In this document: piece by piece, positions 1 through 9,590 of the stretch
How the letters are laid out: every line of letters starts with the position of its first letter
How positions within the stretch are numbered: the stretch's first letter is position 1
Origin: Gemmatales bacterium
Lineage (GTDB): Bacteria; Planctomycetota; Planctomycetia; Gemmatales; HRBIN36
Reading direction: 5' to 3'
Assembly (NCBI GenBank): GCA_025056555.1
Contig: JANWVZ010000013.1
Coordinates: forward strand, 1 to 37,688
DNA: 37,688 nucleotides
Notes under the pieces: generated by a model
The model's input: only the letters and a program-made list of their open reading frames with translations
Database searches by the model: none
What the model was told of the DNA's origin: nothing
Position numbers and translations under genes: made by a program

Positions 1-557
1 TACCGAAGGATGTGCGTCTTGTACTGTTTGTTGGACAATTCACTCAAGCAAAGGGCTTAGTAGTACTCTTAGAGGCTGTTGAGAAATGGGAAGGCAATGG
101 CATCCACATTATTCTTATCGGAGCGAAGAGGTTGCTGCACCGGCATCTTGGGGAATATGTAACCAGCCGACTTCTTGGCCTATGTGAGCGAGGGCTGGTA
201 ACATTAGTTCCCCAAATAAACGATCTAAGTCCCTACTACGCGGCAGCGGACATAGTGGTGGTTCCATCCCTGGAGGAACCGTTGGCCCGAGTGGTCTTTG
301 AGGCGGCGAGTTTTTGCGTTCCCGCAATTGTCGCTGACATAGACGGCCTGCCGGAAGGTGTAGTACCTTATGCCACAGGCTGGCTCGTCCGCCCCGGTGA
401 TTCAGTGGCCTTGCTCGACGCGATAGAACGGGCATGTGACTTGCCCCTAAGTGACTACGGTCAACGTGCTCGGGAGTTCGTAGAGCGGCATTTTTCATAT
501 CACCAGTATGCTGAGCGTCTAATTTACTTTTATCAATCTATTCTAACTACCGCCTAA
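1..557 (+). CDS. GT4 glycosyltransferase, C-terminal part (cut by window edge)
   Basis: The reading frame is open from the first bases of the window (codons for P-K-D precede the apparent GTG at 12), so this is the 3' part of a longer gene. The visible ~184 residues are the C-terminal Rossmann domain of a GT-B fold, retaining-type (GT4) glycosyltransferase. It begins with a VLFVGQFTQAKG strand and glycine loop, typical of the start of the GT4 donor-binding domain, followed by the IILIGA strand. The block ADIVVVPSLEEPLARVVFEA matches the E-x7-E nucleotide-sugar site in position, though its spacing is not exactly canonical. It would transfer a sugar from a nucleotide donor during cytoplasmic assembly of an exopolysaccharide repeat unit; donor and acceptor cannot be read. 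The next glycosyltransferase starts 18 bases downstream on the same strand, so the two are probably co-transcribed. Confidence 0.88.
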   Translation, partial: PKDVRLVLFVGQFTQAKGLVVLLEAVEKWEGNGIHIILIGAKRLLHRHLGEYVTSRLLGLCERGLVTLVPQINDLSPYYAAADIVVVPSLEEPLARVVFEAASFCVPAIVADIDGLPEGVVPYATGWLVRPGDSVALLDAIERACDLPLSDYGQRAREFVERHFSYHQYAERLIYFYQSILTTA

Positions 558-575
558 GCCGAATCCGAGTCACTA

Positions 576-1733
576 ATGGTGAAATCGTCGGAAATTCCTT
601 GCATACTGCTTCTGAGTGAAAATTTTCCTCCTATTCCGGGCGGAACATCGCGTTGGTTTTATAATTTATATTCTCGACTCGAGGATTGGCGAACTATAGT
701 GGTGACGAAGCATGCAGGCTCTCAACCACCTCAGGGTGCTGAAGTCTATTGCATAGACTGGCCATTGACAAGCTGGACTTTCATGAGTCCCTCGAACTGG
801 AAAAAATACTGGCTTATGTCCCGCCAGGTCTTGGACATCGCGCGCAACAAGGGTGTTTCCGTAGTCCATGCTGGAAGATGTCAACCCGAGGGGATAATAG
901 CTTTAGGGCTGAAATATAGGACAGGTATCCCGTATCTTATATATGTTCATGGTGAGGATGTAGAAATCGCGTGGCGTTGCCGGGAATACAGATATATGGT
1001 GCAACAGGTACTTAATTCAGCCCGGATGTTAGTAGTCAACAGCCGTTTCACGGCGGGAATATTGCGACATAAGTGGAAAATCCCAAGTCGAAAGCTACGC
1101 ATTCTTCATCCAGGTGTGGATACTGACTTCTTCGTTCCAGCCACTTGGCCCATGTCTAAGAATAGGTTCAATGTGCTGTGCCCGGGGCGGTTGCAACAAA
1201 GAAAGGGACAGGATGTCTTATTGCGGGCTGCCGTTCTGGCCAGGATGCATATACCGTCCCTGAAGATAATTATTGCAGGTGATGGCCCGGATAGGAGATT
1301 AATACAGGAATTGATAACCAAATTATCTTTGCAGGATATAGTCACGTGGATACCATCGCCGGATGACCGCGAATTACGGCGGCTCTATTGGGAGGCAGAT
1401 GTGGTCGTTCTTCCCAACCGCGAGATAGATGGCGATTGTGAGGGATTCGGAATTGTTCTGTTGGAAGCTCAAGCTTGTGGTAAACCGGTACTATGTGGTA
1501 ACTCTGGGGGGACTCGAGAAACGCTGTTACCAGACAGAAGTGGTTTTGTAAGAGACTGTAGTGATCCGCGCGTATTAGCGGAAGCGTTGATTATGCTTTA
1601 TGAGGCAAGAAATAGGTTAGCCTCGGTAGGACAATCAGGCAGTCAATGGGTACGCAGGATGTTCGACTGGTCGGTACTCATCCCAAAGGCACAAAATCTT
1701 TTTAGGAACTATGCTAATCTCTGGGATCGTTAG
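576..1733 (+). CDS. GT4 family glycosyltransferase
   Basis: The product is 385 residues, the full length expected of a GT-B glycosyltransferase. The N-terminal acceptor domain begins CILLLSENFPPIPGGTSRW, the usual glycine-rich first loop of GT4 enzymes. A linker with VNSRFT and ILHPGVDTDFF (residues ~155-185) leads to the donor domain, FNVLCPGRLQQRKGQDVLL, then IIIAGDGPD and the E-x7-E motif in EGFGIVLLEAQACGKPV (~285). It most likely adds one sugar to a lipid-linked repeat unit on the cytoplasmic face of the inner membrane. The ATG at 576 lacks a clear Shine-Dalgarno sequence, as do several genes here. The 3' end overlaps the next gene by 23 bases, which suggests translational coupling. Sugar specificity is unknown. 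Confidence 0.93.
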   Translation: MVKSSEIPCILLLSENFPPIPGGTSRWFYNLYSRLEDWRTIVVTKHAGSQPPQGAEVYCIDWPLTSWTFMSPSNWKKYWLMSRQVLDIARNKGVSVVHAGRCQPEGIIALGLKYRTGIPYLIYVHGEDVEIAWRCREYRYMVQQVLNSARMLVVNSRFTAGILRHKWKIPSRKLRILHPGVDTDFFVPATWPMSKNRFNVLCPGRLQQRKGQDVLLRAAVLARMHIPSLKIIIAGDGPDRRLIQELITKLSLQDIVTWIPSPDDRELRRLYWEADVVVLPNREIDGDCEGFGIVLLEAQACGKPVLCGNSGGTRETLLPDRSGFVRDCSDPRVLAEALIMLYEARNRLASVGQSGSQWVRRMFDWSVLIPKAQNLFRNYANLWDR

Positions 1734-2427
1734 GTCTATTCTCAAGAATTGGTTAAGAGTACTGTTATGCGTTCTGCTAACGCCAGTTTTCTTGATATAT
1801 GCTGCGTTGCGAGCAGTTATCGGGAGAGAAGGTGCATTTCGTGAAGTGTATGAATGGCTAGCCTACATACCAGGAATAGTGGGGAGATACGCCCGAGAGG
1901 TATATCTCCGGTTTACGCTGCCCAGAGTTGGAAGTAATCTGTATGTCGGGCTGGGGACCTTGTTTTCACATACGGATATGGAAATTGGTTCTAATGTCTA
2001 TATTGGGCCGCATAGTAGTATAGGTAAGGTGGTTATCGGTGATAACGTATTGATAGCCAGTCATGTATCCATCATAAATGGTGGACACCAGCACGGCTCT
2101 GAACGTGTTGACCTTCCTATACGAAATCAACCGGGGGAATATCCGCTGGTTCGTATTGGCGACGGAGCGTGGATTGGCGAGCGGGCTGTAGTGATGGCAG
2201 ATGTAGGAGAACACAGTATTGTTGGGGCCGGAGCCGTGGTAACGAGGACGGTACCTGCTTTTGCCGTTGTGGTTGGGAACCCAGCGCGTATTCTTCGTTA
2301 TCGTCAGCCGGGAAACGAGCCTAGACAACGGGGCAATGATATGAATGAACCAGCTCTTAGGCAGGGGGAAAGGTATGAAAAAGCTCAGTCGTCTCCTAGC
2401 TTGGATAATCCGTCCATGGCTTACTGA
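1711..2427 (+). CDS. Hexapeptide-repeat (left-handed beta-helix) acyltransferase
   Basis: A 238-residue protein. Residues ~13-37 form a hydrophobic helix (NWLRVLLCVLLTPVFLIYAA) that could anchor it at the membrane. From ~75 the sequence repeats the [LIV]-G-x4 hexapeptide of left-handed beta-helix acyltransferases (IGSNVYIGPHSSIGKVVIGD, then IGDGAWIGERAVVMADV and IVGAGAVVTRTVPAFAVVVG). The NGGHQHG loop supplies the likely catalytic histidine of the WbbJ/maltose O-acetyltransferase group. The expected role is O-acetylation (or other acylation) of a sugar in the polysaccharide built by the neighbouring glycosyltransferases. The gene overlaps the preceding one by 23 bases and the following one by 53 bases. 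The last ~40 residues lie beyond the beta-helix, are polar, and are encoded partly by the overlap. Confidence 0.87.
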   Translation: MLISGIVRSILKNWLRVLLCVLLTPVFLIYAALRAVIGREGAFREVYEWLAYIPGIVGRYAREVYLRFTLPRVGSNLYVGLGTLFSHTDMEIGSNVYIGPHSSIGKVVIGDNVLIASHVSIINGGHQHGSERVDLPIRNQPGEYPLVRIGDGAWIGERAVVMADVGEHSIVGAGAVVTRTVPAFAVVVGNPARILRYRQPGNEPRQRGNDMNEPALRQGERYEKAQSSPSLDNPSMAY

Positions 2428-5400
2428 CCATGATACCCGCAAGATTACCCCGGCGGTGCGATTGTCTCTTGAAATGCTGGAGGAGCGCACGCTACTTTCG
2501 GTTAATCCGATAGTGATAGAGAATCAGAAGCCCGGTAACCCCATGTCCGAATGGGGAATCAGTGGAGCTGGTGATCCTAGCATTCAGGGATTTGCTACAG
2601 ATATCAGTGTCAATAAAGGTCAGACCATAGGTTTCAAAATCAATACAGACTCTCGCAACTATGTGATAGATATATACCGGATGGGGTATTATGGGGGGAT
2701 GGGAGCACGGAAGATAGATTCCATAACTATCCGACTGAACCAGAGTCAACTACAACCGGCACCTATAGTGGATGCGACAACTGGCTTGGTAGATGCCGGT
2801 AACTGGAGTGTTACTGCCACTTGGCGGGTCCCGCAGGATGCCGTCTCTGGTATCTATTTTGCTAAGCTCAACCGCTTGGATGGAAGTCGCGGGTCAAGCC
2901 ATATCTATTTTGTTGTGCGCGACGATGAGGGACGTTCTGATATTCTGGTACAAACGTCAGACACTACCTGGCAAGCATATAATTCGTGGGGCGGCAAGAG
3001 TCTTTATGACTACTTGTCGAGTGGAGGCCAGCGCGCCTTCAAAGTGAGTTATAACAGGCCTTTTGATACGCGGTCGCGCAGTGTAGGGGATGGACAAGCG
3101 AACTTTGTTTTCTGGGCTGAGTATCCATTGGTACGTTGGTTGGAAGGTAATGGCTATAATGTGAGTTATTTCACGAATGTGGACACAGCACGATACGGTG
3201 CGGAGATATTGGAACATAAGGTATTTATTACAGTCGGTCATGATGAATACTGGTCTGCCGAGATGTGGCAGAATGTCCAGGCAGCGCGTGATGCAGGAGT
3301 GCATATGTTGTTCTTAGCTGGAAATAACATCTACTGGAAAGTGCGCTGGGAACCTTCTATTGATGGATCAGGGACACCTTATCGCACTCTGGTATGTTAT
3401 AAAGAATCTCTAGCGGATGCGAAAATAGACCCGTTGCCTTATGTATGGACGGGGTTATGGCGCGACCCTCGATTCAGCCCCCCAGCAGACGGTGGGATTC
3501 CGGAAAATCTGCTGGGAGGAACGATATTTACTGTCAATAGAGGACCGGATGAAGTCGGAACACCTATAGAGGTTCCCTATGAGTATAGGAATTTGCGGAT
3601 CTGGCGACATACTAATATCGCGAGCCTGCAACCTGGTCAAATAGCTTACTTGGGGCAGCATACCTTAGGCTATGAGTGGAACGAAGATCTGGATAATGGT
3701 TTTCGTCCTGCCGGTCAGATCAGACTTTCCTCGACGACTCAGCAGGTACCGCAAAAACTCTTAGATTACGGCAGAACCGTGGGGCCAGGAATAGCCACGC
3801 ATAATCTAACATTATATCGGGCCAGGAGCGGCGCGCTGGTATTCAGTGCGGGAACAGTTCAGTGGGTGTGGGGGCTGGATGGCAATCATGACGGCCCTTC
3901 CAGCGCCACCGATGTGCGTATGCAACAGGCTACAGTAAATCTGTTGGCGGATATGGGCGTCCAGCCGGCTACACTTCAGGCGAGTCTGGTCGCTGCTACA
4001 CCGAGCACGGATGTTTTAGCACCTAACATAGTTATTTCGAATCCTTCCGGAATGACGATTCAAGTCAATAGCGTCTTAACTCTGCAAGGGAGCGCGAGTG
4101 ACGCTGGTGGTGGGGTGGTGGCTGGCGTGGAAGTTTCCTGGGACGGTGGAAGAAGCTGGCATCCCGCTCAAGGCACTGATTCCTGGAGATATGAATGGCG
4201 TTCGCCGATTCCGGGTACTTACCAACTTCTGGCTCGCGCGATAGATGATAGCGTCAATATAGGTGGTGCTGTCAGTATCGTTGTGCATGTCACGTCCGAT
4301 GATGTTACGCCGCCGGCTATTACTAATGTAACTATAGATGCTAAGCCGACACAGGCTATAATTTCGTGGCTGACCAATGAGCCTGCGGATACGTTGGTAG
4401 CATATGGCAGGGATCCGAACAATTTACAGTCTTCCGTCACGCTTCCGGATTTAGTAACCAGGCATCAAGTGACCATTACCGGTTTATTGCCCAATACTAC
4501 ATATTATGCCCGTCTTTCATCATCAGACCTCAGCAGAAACCGTTCCTGGTATCCGGCAGATTCTGTGCTTAGTTTCCGCACACCAGGCATTATCCACGAC
4601 ACGCGGGAAGATTTCTCTTCGGGTACACTAGTCGGAGGTGCACAGATAACTACCTTTCTCAACGGAGAGGTGTCACTGCGAGCCAGCCTGGAGGCGGACT
4701 TCGTGGGCAATAACTTGCCCAACACGTTTAGTAGTTCCTTATGGGTAAACCATGGGTCGGTCAGTGTATCCGGAGATCAATTGCATGTAGAAGGAGCAAT
4801 GGTCGCTTCGACGCGCAACGCGGGTCCGGGAGCCGTTTTGGAGTTCAGCGCAAAATTCCTGGCATCGCCTTATCAACATATCGGTTTTTCCAGCAGCTTG
4901 AATAGTGGTCCATGGCTATTATTCAGTACCAAAGAGGGAAGTGGCTTATATGCTCGGTCTTACTCTAATGTTGCTCAGGAAACTTTTCTAGGCACCCAAT
5001 GGCTTGGCGAGTTTCATCTGTTCCGTATCGAGTGGACTCCGAACAGTGTTCGGTACTTTATTAATAATGCACTGGTTGCAGAACATGCGATTAGTTTGAC
5101 GGCCACTATGCCAGTTGTGGCCAGCGATTATACAGTCAATGGGATGCCTCTGGATATAGATTGGATAAGAATAGGCCCCTATGAGACGACGGGCGCATAT
5201 CTTTCGGGGATCTTAGACGCAGGGGAGCGCGTTTTTTGGGATCGCATTGATTGGCTAGCCGAGGTACCCACCACAGGTTCATTAGAGTTGGCAGTCCGCA
5301 TGGGAAATACGCCTACACCTGACGAAAGCTGGACTTCCTTCCTACCTTTGAGAGAGGCGGGACAACGGTTAGCGGGTACCTCTCGATATCTGCAATACCG

Positions 5401-7624
5401 GATTCAACTCGGAGCAACTAATCCACAACGGGCAAGTGATGTTCCTAAACTTAGTCGGATCGCCCTGTATTACAGTTCGGCAAACCGCGATATTTACAGC
5501 CCATCAGTTATCCAGACTGAACCTGCCCCTCAGGCAACGGTCAATACACTAAGGCCAGAGATTACTATCTACTTCGATGAACTGTTGAGTACCTCAATGG
5601 CAGGGAATGCCGTTCAGGTGCTTAATATCAGCAACTCCCAGATGGTTCCTGGTACAGTACAGATCAGCGGGAACAGAGTACGTTGGTTGCCTTCTGAGGA
5701 TCTGTTAGCGGGTAATACTTATAGGGTAATGATCAGCGGAATCGCGGACCTACAGGGAAATCGTTTGAGTGGAGAATATTCCTGGACGTTTTCAGTGGCC
5801 GGCAGTTCTCCAGCTGAGAGCAGAATTACCCACACCACAACTTCAGATTTTCAAGGGGGCTCACTTCAGAATGTGATTATCGCCGAAATGGGCAACGGAA
5901 GTATATCATTGCAACCAGCATTATGGGATCATTTCAACAGTGCCTCCTTAAGCTCTCAGTGGAGTGTCACCAGGTGGCAATCCAACGGATCCGTTCAGCT
6001 GAATGAGGGAATTGCTCAAATCAACGGTAGTGCCCTGTTTAGTACCTCGTCCTATTCCTCTGGGCGCTTCGTCGAGGGTCGCCTAATGTGGAGAGGTGTT
6101 GCTAATCAACACTTTGGATTTGCAGTGGATTTGACTTCGCGTTACTGGGCTATATTCAGCGTCGGCTCGGATGGCCAACTGTACGCTCGAACCAGGGATA
6201 ACAGAAGAACCATCGAGACAGTGATCGCGGGCAACTGGTATAATCAATACCATTTGTTCCGCGTCGAATGGCTGAGTAATGAAGTGCGATACTATGTCAA
6301 CAATAATCTGGTTGCGACTCATGCCCTTGGTCCAAGTCGAAATTTGCGCGTTGTGGCCAGCGATCCTACTGCGGACGCGACACCATTGTCAGTTGACTGG
6401 CTCCAGATGGGGCCTTATGCGACCAGGGGCAGCTATGTGTCAAGAGTGCTTGATGCTGGCCGATCAGTCAGTTGGGGGGAAGTAATCTGGTCGGCGGGTA
6501 CAAGTGCAACAACTTCTTTGGATGTTTACATTCGCGTGGGAGATGTGCCGCAACCAGATGCCAGCTGGTCTCCCTTCATCCTGATCAGGAACTCGGGGGA
6601 CCGCCTGGGGCTCCGAGGAAGGTATGCCCAATATCATCTAGTCCTTAATACCAATGACACATTCCGCACCCCGGTGTTGGATAGCATCAGCTTGTCCTAT
6701 ACTTCGCAGCCGGGGGCTGCCACCCATACGACGGTTCAAGATTTTAGCACAGGTATCACTTCTAATGTTATGATTACCAATCAGTCGGGAGGCGAACTTC
6801 AACTTAGAGGTCGGCTTTACGATGACTTTTCCGATAACGTGCTAAACCCGCAATGGCAGCATCAGTCCTGGTCGAGTATCGGAGGCGGGCCAGTGACCTT
6901 GCAATTGTCTGGCGGCCAGCTCGCCCTGGGAGGCGGGGCCATAATCTCTCAGCAGGAGATGGGTTTGGTGGCCGTGCAAGCGAAACTAAGTTTTTCTAAT
7001 AGCCCTTATCAGAACTTTGGCCTGGCATCGAGTTTAGGTGACCCTCGTAGTAGCGTCTGGATATTATTTGGCACCAATCCCGACGGTAGCCGTCTATGGG
7101 CCCGAGCAAACGTGTATGGCAATCGCTTGGATTACGACCTGGGGCCGGTTCCTACAGGTCAACATATCTATCGCATTGTTCCTAATGTGGACAGGATAGA
7201 CTATCTGATAGATGGCGCATTAGTGGCCACGATTCCTATGATTTTGCCCCTCAATGTCAGCTATCATCTTGCCATATCTGATTATCCAGGCACTGGACCG
7301 CTTATCGTGGACTGGGTTCAGGTAGGCGGTTTCCCAACGCAGGGCACATACTTGTCGCCTATTCTGATTGGTGAATCTTCAGTTCGGTGGACTAAATTGA
7401 CGTCCACCGGCGTAACTCCATCTGGGACCGCGGTAATTATGGAAACGCGCACGGGCACTACGCCGCAACCAGATAGTTCCTGGTCTTCATGGACACCCGT
7501 GGATTCGAACGGGGCGATTGTAAGTCCCCAGGCACGGTATTTGCAGTACCGAATTATCCTACTAAGCACAGACGCGAATCTCTCGCCGGTCGTGGATTCA
7601 GTACGCGTCGAGTGGCTTAACTAA
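2375..7624 (+). CDS. Giant secreted LEPR-XLL protein with dimethylformamidase-like domain
   Basis: A 1749-residue protein. I chose the ATG at 2375 because an AGGGGG ribosome-binding sequence (2363-2368) precedes it and the product then starts MKKLSRLL; an upstream ATG at 2345 lacks one. Residues ~30-42 carry LEMLEERTLLS, a planctomycete LEPR-XLL-type N-terminal motif of surface proteins. Residues ~45-545 resemble the N,N-dimethylformamidase large-subunit C-terminal domain, with MGYYGGMGARK, QAYNSWGGKSLYDY, VGHDEYWS and FLAGNNIYWKVRW. Then come an Ig-like domain (~548-642), an FN3-like domain (~643-737), three ~300-residue repeats (~738-1035, 1148-1443, 1448-1749) and, between repeats 1 and 2, a bacterial Ig-like (Big_5/SbsA-like) domain (~1040-1145). 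No C-terminal sorting signal or membrane helix is visible. It sits inside the polysaccharide gene string, so a matrix or glycan-linked role is inferred; the substrate is unknown. Confidence 0.9.
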   Translation: MKKLSRLLAWIIRPWLTDHDTRKITPAVRLSLEMLEERTLLSVNPIVIENQKPGNPMSEWGISGAGDPSIQGFATDISVNKGQTIGFKINTDSRNYVIDIYRMGYYGGMGARKIDSITIRLNQSQLQPAPIVDATTGLVDAGNWSVTATWRVPQDAVSGIYFAKLNRLDGSRGSSHIYFVVRDDEGRSDILVQTSDTTWQAYNSWGGKSLYDYLSSGGQRAFKVSYNRPFDTRSRSVGDGQANFVFWAEYPLVRWLEGNGYNVSYFTNVDTARYGAEILEHKVFITVGHDEYWSAEMWQNVQAARDAGVHMLFLAGNNIYWKVRWEPSIDGSGTPYRTLVCYKESLADAKIDPLPYVWTGLWRDPRFSPPADGGIPENLLGGTIFTVNRGPDEVGTPIEVPYEYRNLRIWRHTNIASLQPGQIAYLGQHTLGYEWNEDLDNGFRPAGQIRLSSTTQQVPQKLLDYGRTVGPGIATHNLTLYRARSGALVFSAGTVQWVWGLDGNHDGPSSATDVRMQQATVNLLADMGVQPATLQASLVAATPSTDVLAPNIVISNPSGMTIQVNSVLTLQGSASDAGGGVVAGVEVSWDGGRSWHPAQGTDSWRYEWRSPIPGTYQLLARAIDDSVNIGGAVSIVVHVTSDDVTPPAITNVTIDAKPTQAIISWLTNEPADTLVAYGRDPNNLQSSVTLPDLVTRHQVTITGLLPNTTYYARLSSSDLSRNRSWYPADSVLSFRTPGIIHDTREDFSSGTLVGGAQITTFLNGEVSLRASLEADFVGNNLPNTFSSSLWVNHGSVSVSGDQLHVEGAMVASTRNAGPGAVLEFSAKFLASPYQHIGFSSSLNSGPWLLFSTKEGSGLYARSYSNVAQETFLGTQWLGEFHLFRIEWTPNSVRYFINNALVAEHAISLTATMPVVASDYTVNGMPLDIDWIRIGPYETTGAYLSGILDAGERVFWDRIDWLAEVPTTGSLELAVRMGNTPTPDESWTSFLPLREAGQRLAGTSRYLQYRIQLGATNPQRASDVPKLSRIALYYSSANRDIYSPSVIQTEPAPQATVNTLRPEITIYFDELLSTSMAGNAVQVLNISNSQMVPGTVQISGNRVRWLPSEDLLAGNTYRVMISGIADLQGNRLSGEYSWTFSVAGSSPAESRITHTTTSDFQGGSLQNVIIAEMGNGSISLQPALWDHFNSASLSSQWSVTRWQSNGSVQLNEGIAQINGSALFSTSSYSSGRFVEGRLMWRGVANQHFGFAVDLTSRYWAIFSVGSDGQLYARTRDNRRTIETVIAGNWYNQYHLFRVEWLSNEVRYYVNNNLVATHALGPSRNLRVVASDPTADATPLSVDWLQMGPYATRGSYVSRVLDAGRSVSWGEVIWSAGTSATTSLDVYIRVGDVPQPDASWSPFILIRNSGDRLGLRGRYAQYHLVLNTNDTFRTPVLDSISLSYTSQPGAATHTTVQDFSTGITSNVMITNQSGGELQLRGRLYDDFSDNVLNPQWQHQSWSSIGGGPVTLQLSGGQLALGGGAIISQQEMGLVAVQAKLSFSNSPYQNFGLASSLGDPRSSVWILFGTNPDGSRLWARANVYGNRLDYDLGPVPTGQHIYRIVPNVDRIDYLIDGALVATIPMILPLNVSYHLAISDYPGTGPLIVDWVQVGGFPTQGTYLSPILIGESSVRWTKLTSTGVTPSGTAVIMETRTGTTPQPDSSWSSWTPVDSNGAIVSPQARYLQYRIILLSTDANLSPVVDSVRVEWLN
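4590..7621 (+). repeat. Three ~900-bp protein-level repeats in the giant surface protein
   Basis: Three diverged copies lie at about 4590-5485, 5820-6705 and 6718-7621. Each begins with a short HxTxxDF strand segment (HDTREDF, HTTTSDF, HTTVQDF) followed by a concanavalin-like beta-sandwich. Shared landmarks are HLFRIEW or HLFRVEW, a YFINNALVA or YYVNNNLVA strand, VASD, and DW(I/L/V)xxG. Each ends with a second module carrying PxPDxSW and (R/A)YxQYxxxL. The copies differ too much for recent duplication, since only protein-level landmarks survive. The fold suggests a carbohydrate-binding or LamG-like module plus an adhesive domain; that is an inference from pattern only. Confidence 0.8.
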
Positions 7625-7654
7625 GCGACGCTGATATATAAATCGCTCCGAGCC

Positions 7655-9586
7655 ATGTGCGGTATCGCGGGAATCTTATTGCGCCAGCCTATTCGAGCAA
7701 ACGATTTCTTGGTCGCTGCCGCAAATATGATCGCCGCCCTTCGCCACCGTGGGCCAGACGGTCAAGGTTATTGGGTGGACAGTAATGCTCTTTTCGTACA
7801 TACTCGTTTGGCTATACTCGACCCTAAAGGTGGCCATCAACCCCTTACCAATGAAGATGGTTCTATAGTAGTGACATTTAACGGAGAAATTTATAACAGT
7901 CCGGAACTAAGACAGCACCTTCAGACGCGAGGTCACGTTTTTCGCAGTTCTACAGATACTGAGGTCCTTGTTCATCTATATGAAGAATGCGGCTACGACA
8001 CTCCCCGTTATTTGAAGGGGATGTTCGCCTTTGCTATCTGGGATTCCCGCCGCAAAGAATGCTTCATAGCACGCGATCACTTCGGTGTAAAGCCCCTCTA
8101 CTATGGTTATAGCGATGACCATCTCGTTTTTGCCTCGCAACCTTCAGCTATCATAGCCTCAGGCAAAGCACAGTTTGAACTTGACCCGGCGAGCATTCCA
8201 AGTTGTCTATATTATGGCTACACTCCTCCGTGGCGCTGCGTTTATAGAAATATCTCCAAGTTGCCGCCAGGTCATTATTTGGTATGGCAGCAAGGTTACA
8301 GCCAACCTCGATTAGTTTGCTACTGGAGGATTCCGCTATCCCATCGGGTGAAACCGCAGGATAGCTCCGTCTGGGAACACACTAAGGAGCGGATAGCAGC
8401 TGCTGTCAGAAGCAGTTTACTGTCCGATGTGCCTATTGGGCTGGCGCTTAGTGGTGGTCTAGATTCCGCCATACTGGCATATCATATCAAAAGAGACGGA
8501 GGTCTTTCTCCACGGACTTTTACAGTCCGCTGGGATCGTGCCTCAGTTCAAGAAGACGAATGGTACCTCGCCCAGTTACTCATCAGGCATTTGCGTCTGA
8601 CGGGACACACTGTTTATTTAAACCGTGGCTTAGAACAGCACGTAGCCGACATTTATCGCACATTAGACGAACCTTTGGGTGATACTTCTTTACTGCCACT
8701 CCATGCCCTATGCACTGAAGCACGTCAACATGTAAAGGTGCTTGTCACAGGAGATGGCGGTGATGAACTTTTTGCTGGTTACCACAGGTATTGGGTTAAC
8801 AGTTATGAACATATTATTTCACGAACTCTAGGGCCCAGCTTAGTACGTGGCCTATCTCGTGTCTGCGACATCTTGGAAAGATGGGGATTAGCGCCTTTTC
8901 AGAGTAAGTTATCGCGCCTGTGTGGCCGATTGCTCTTGCAGCCCGGTTTGCGTTATGCGGTTTCGCTGGGACAGGTTCCGTTGCCAGTGATGCTTTCCTG
9001 GATTGTTCCGGAGTTGGCAGATATACTTTTTGAAGACTTACGGGCAGTCGCCGACTTCTGGGATAGGTGCCCTCAGCAAAATCAACTCTCCAGGATGCTC
9101 TACTGTGACCTGCGATTTCTGCTTCCCGAAGCTCTGCTTATGAAAGCCGATCGCGCCAGTATGGCAGTTGGTGTGGAAATCAGGCCAGCCCTTCTAGATC
9201 ATGAACTATTAGAATGGGCGATGTCCTTGCCAGGCACACTGAAACTTTATCGGGGCCAAACTAAGTATCTGCTGCGACAAGCCTATCGAAATGATCTGCC
9301 TAAACCTGTCCTCTTCGCACCAAAGCGGGGATTTCATCTGCGGAATCTCACTGCGTGGGTTCAGAAATGTATTCCGCAGCTTCTGGCAATGCTGCGCGAG
9401 CGGAGAAAGTTCTTCCCATTCCTTAATTTCGAGGCGCTGGAGAAAAGCATATCTGCCTTTCGCGGTGGTCGTGGTGAACTGGCTCAAGCTCTGTGGAACC
9501 TATATAGTTTCGTGATTTGGCATGAAAATTGGAGCAGTAAGTACAGTTCGTGTCGGTATACTGTCCTTGGCTCAGATTGTAACTGA
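7655..9586 (+). CDS. Asparagine synthase-like glutamine amidotransferase (XrtA-associated type)
   Basis: The 643-residue product starts MCGIAGIL, whose Cys2 is the N-terminal nucleophile of class II glutamine amidotransferases. Further glutaminase landmarks are RHRGPDGQG, LAILDPKGGHQPL and FNGEIYN. The synthetase half begins near residue 240 and has the PP-loop LALSGGLDSAIL (~265) and VTGDGGDELFAGYHRY. Known chemistry is ATP-dependent transfer of ammonia from glutamine to a carboxylate. In exopolysaccharide loci these enzymes probably amidate a uronic acid or similar acid of the glycan rather than make asparagine, and the position between the giant surface protein and the lyase-like gene favours that reading. 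The start is 30 bases after the preceding stop. It could still be a housekeeping AsnB, though the context argues against it. Confidence 0.92.
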   Translation: MCGIAGILLRQPIRANDFLVAAANMIAALRHRGPDGQGYWVDSNALFVHTRLAILDPKGGHQPLTNEDGSIVVTFNGEIYNSPELRQHLQTRGHVFRSSTDTEVLVHLYEECGYDTPRYLKGMFAFAIWDSRRKECFIARDHFGVKPLYYGYSDDHLVFASQPSAIIASGKAQFELDPASIPSCLYYGYTPPWRCVYRNISKLPPGHYLVWQQGYSQPRLVCYWRIPLSHRVKPQDSSVWEHTKERIAAAVRSSLLSDVPIGLALSGGLDSAILAYHIKRDGGLSPRTFTVRWDRASVQEDEWYLAQLLIRHLRLTGHTVYLNRGLEQHVADIYRTLDEPLGDTSLLPLHALCTEARQHVKVLVTGDGGDELFAGYHRYWVNSYEHIISRTLGPSLVRGLSRVCDILERWGLAPFQSKLSRLCGRLLLQPGLRYAVSLGQVPLPVMLSWIVPELADILFEDLRAVADFWDRCPQQNQLSRMLYCDLRFLLPEALLMKADRASMAVGVEIRPALLDHELLEWAMSLPGTLKLYRGQTKYLLRQAYRNDLPKPVLFAPKRGFHLRNLTAWVQKCIPQLLAMLRERRKFFPFLNFEALEKSISAFRGGRGELAQALWNLYSFVIWHENWSSKYSSCRYTVLGSDCN

Positions 9587-9590
9587 TGCT

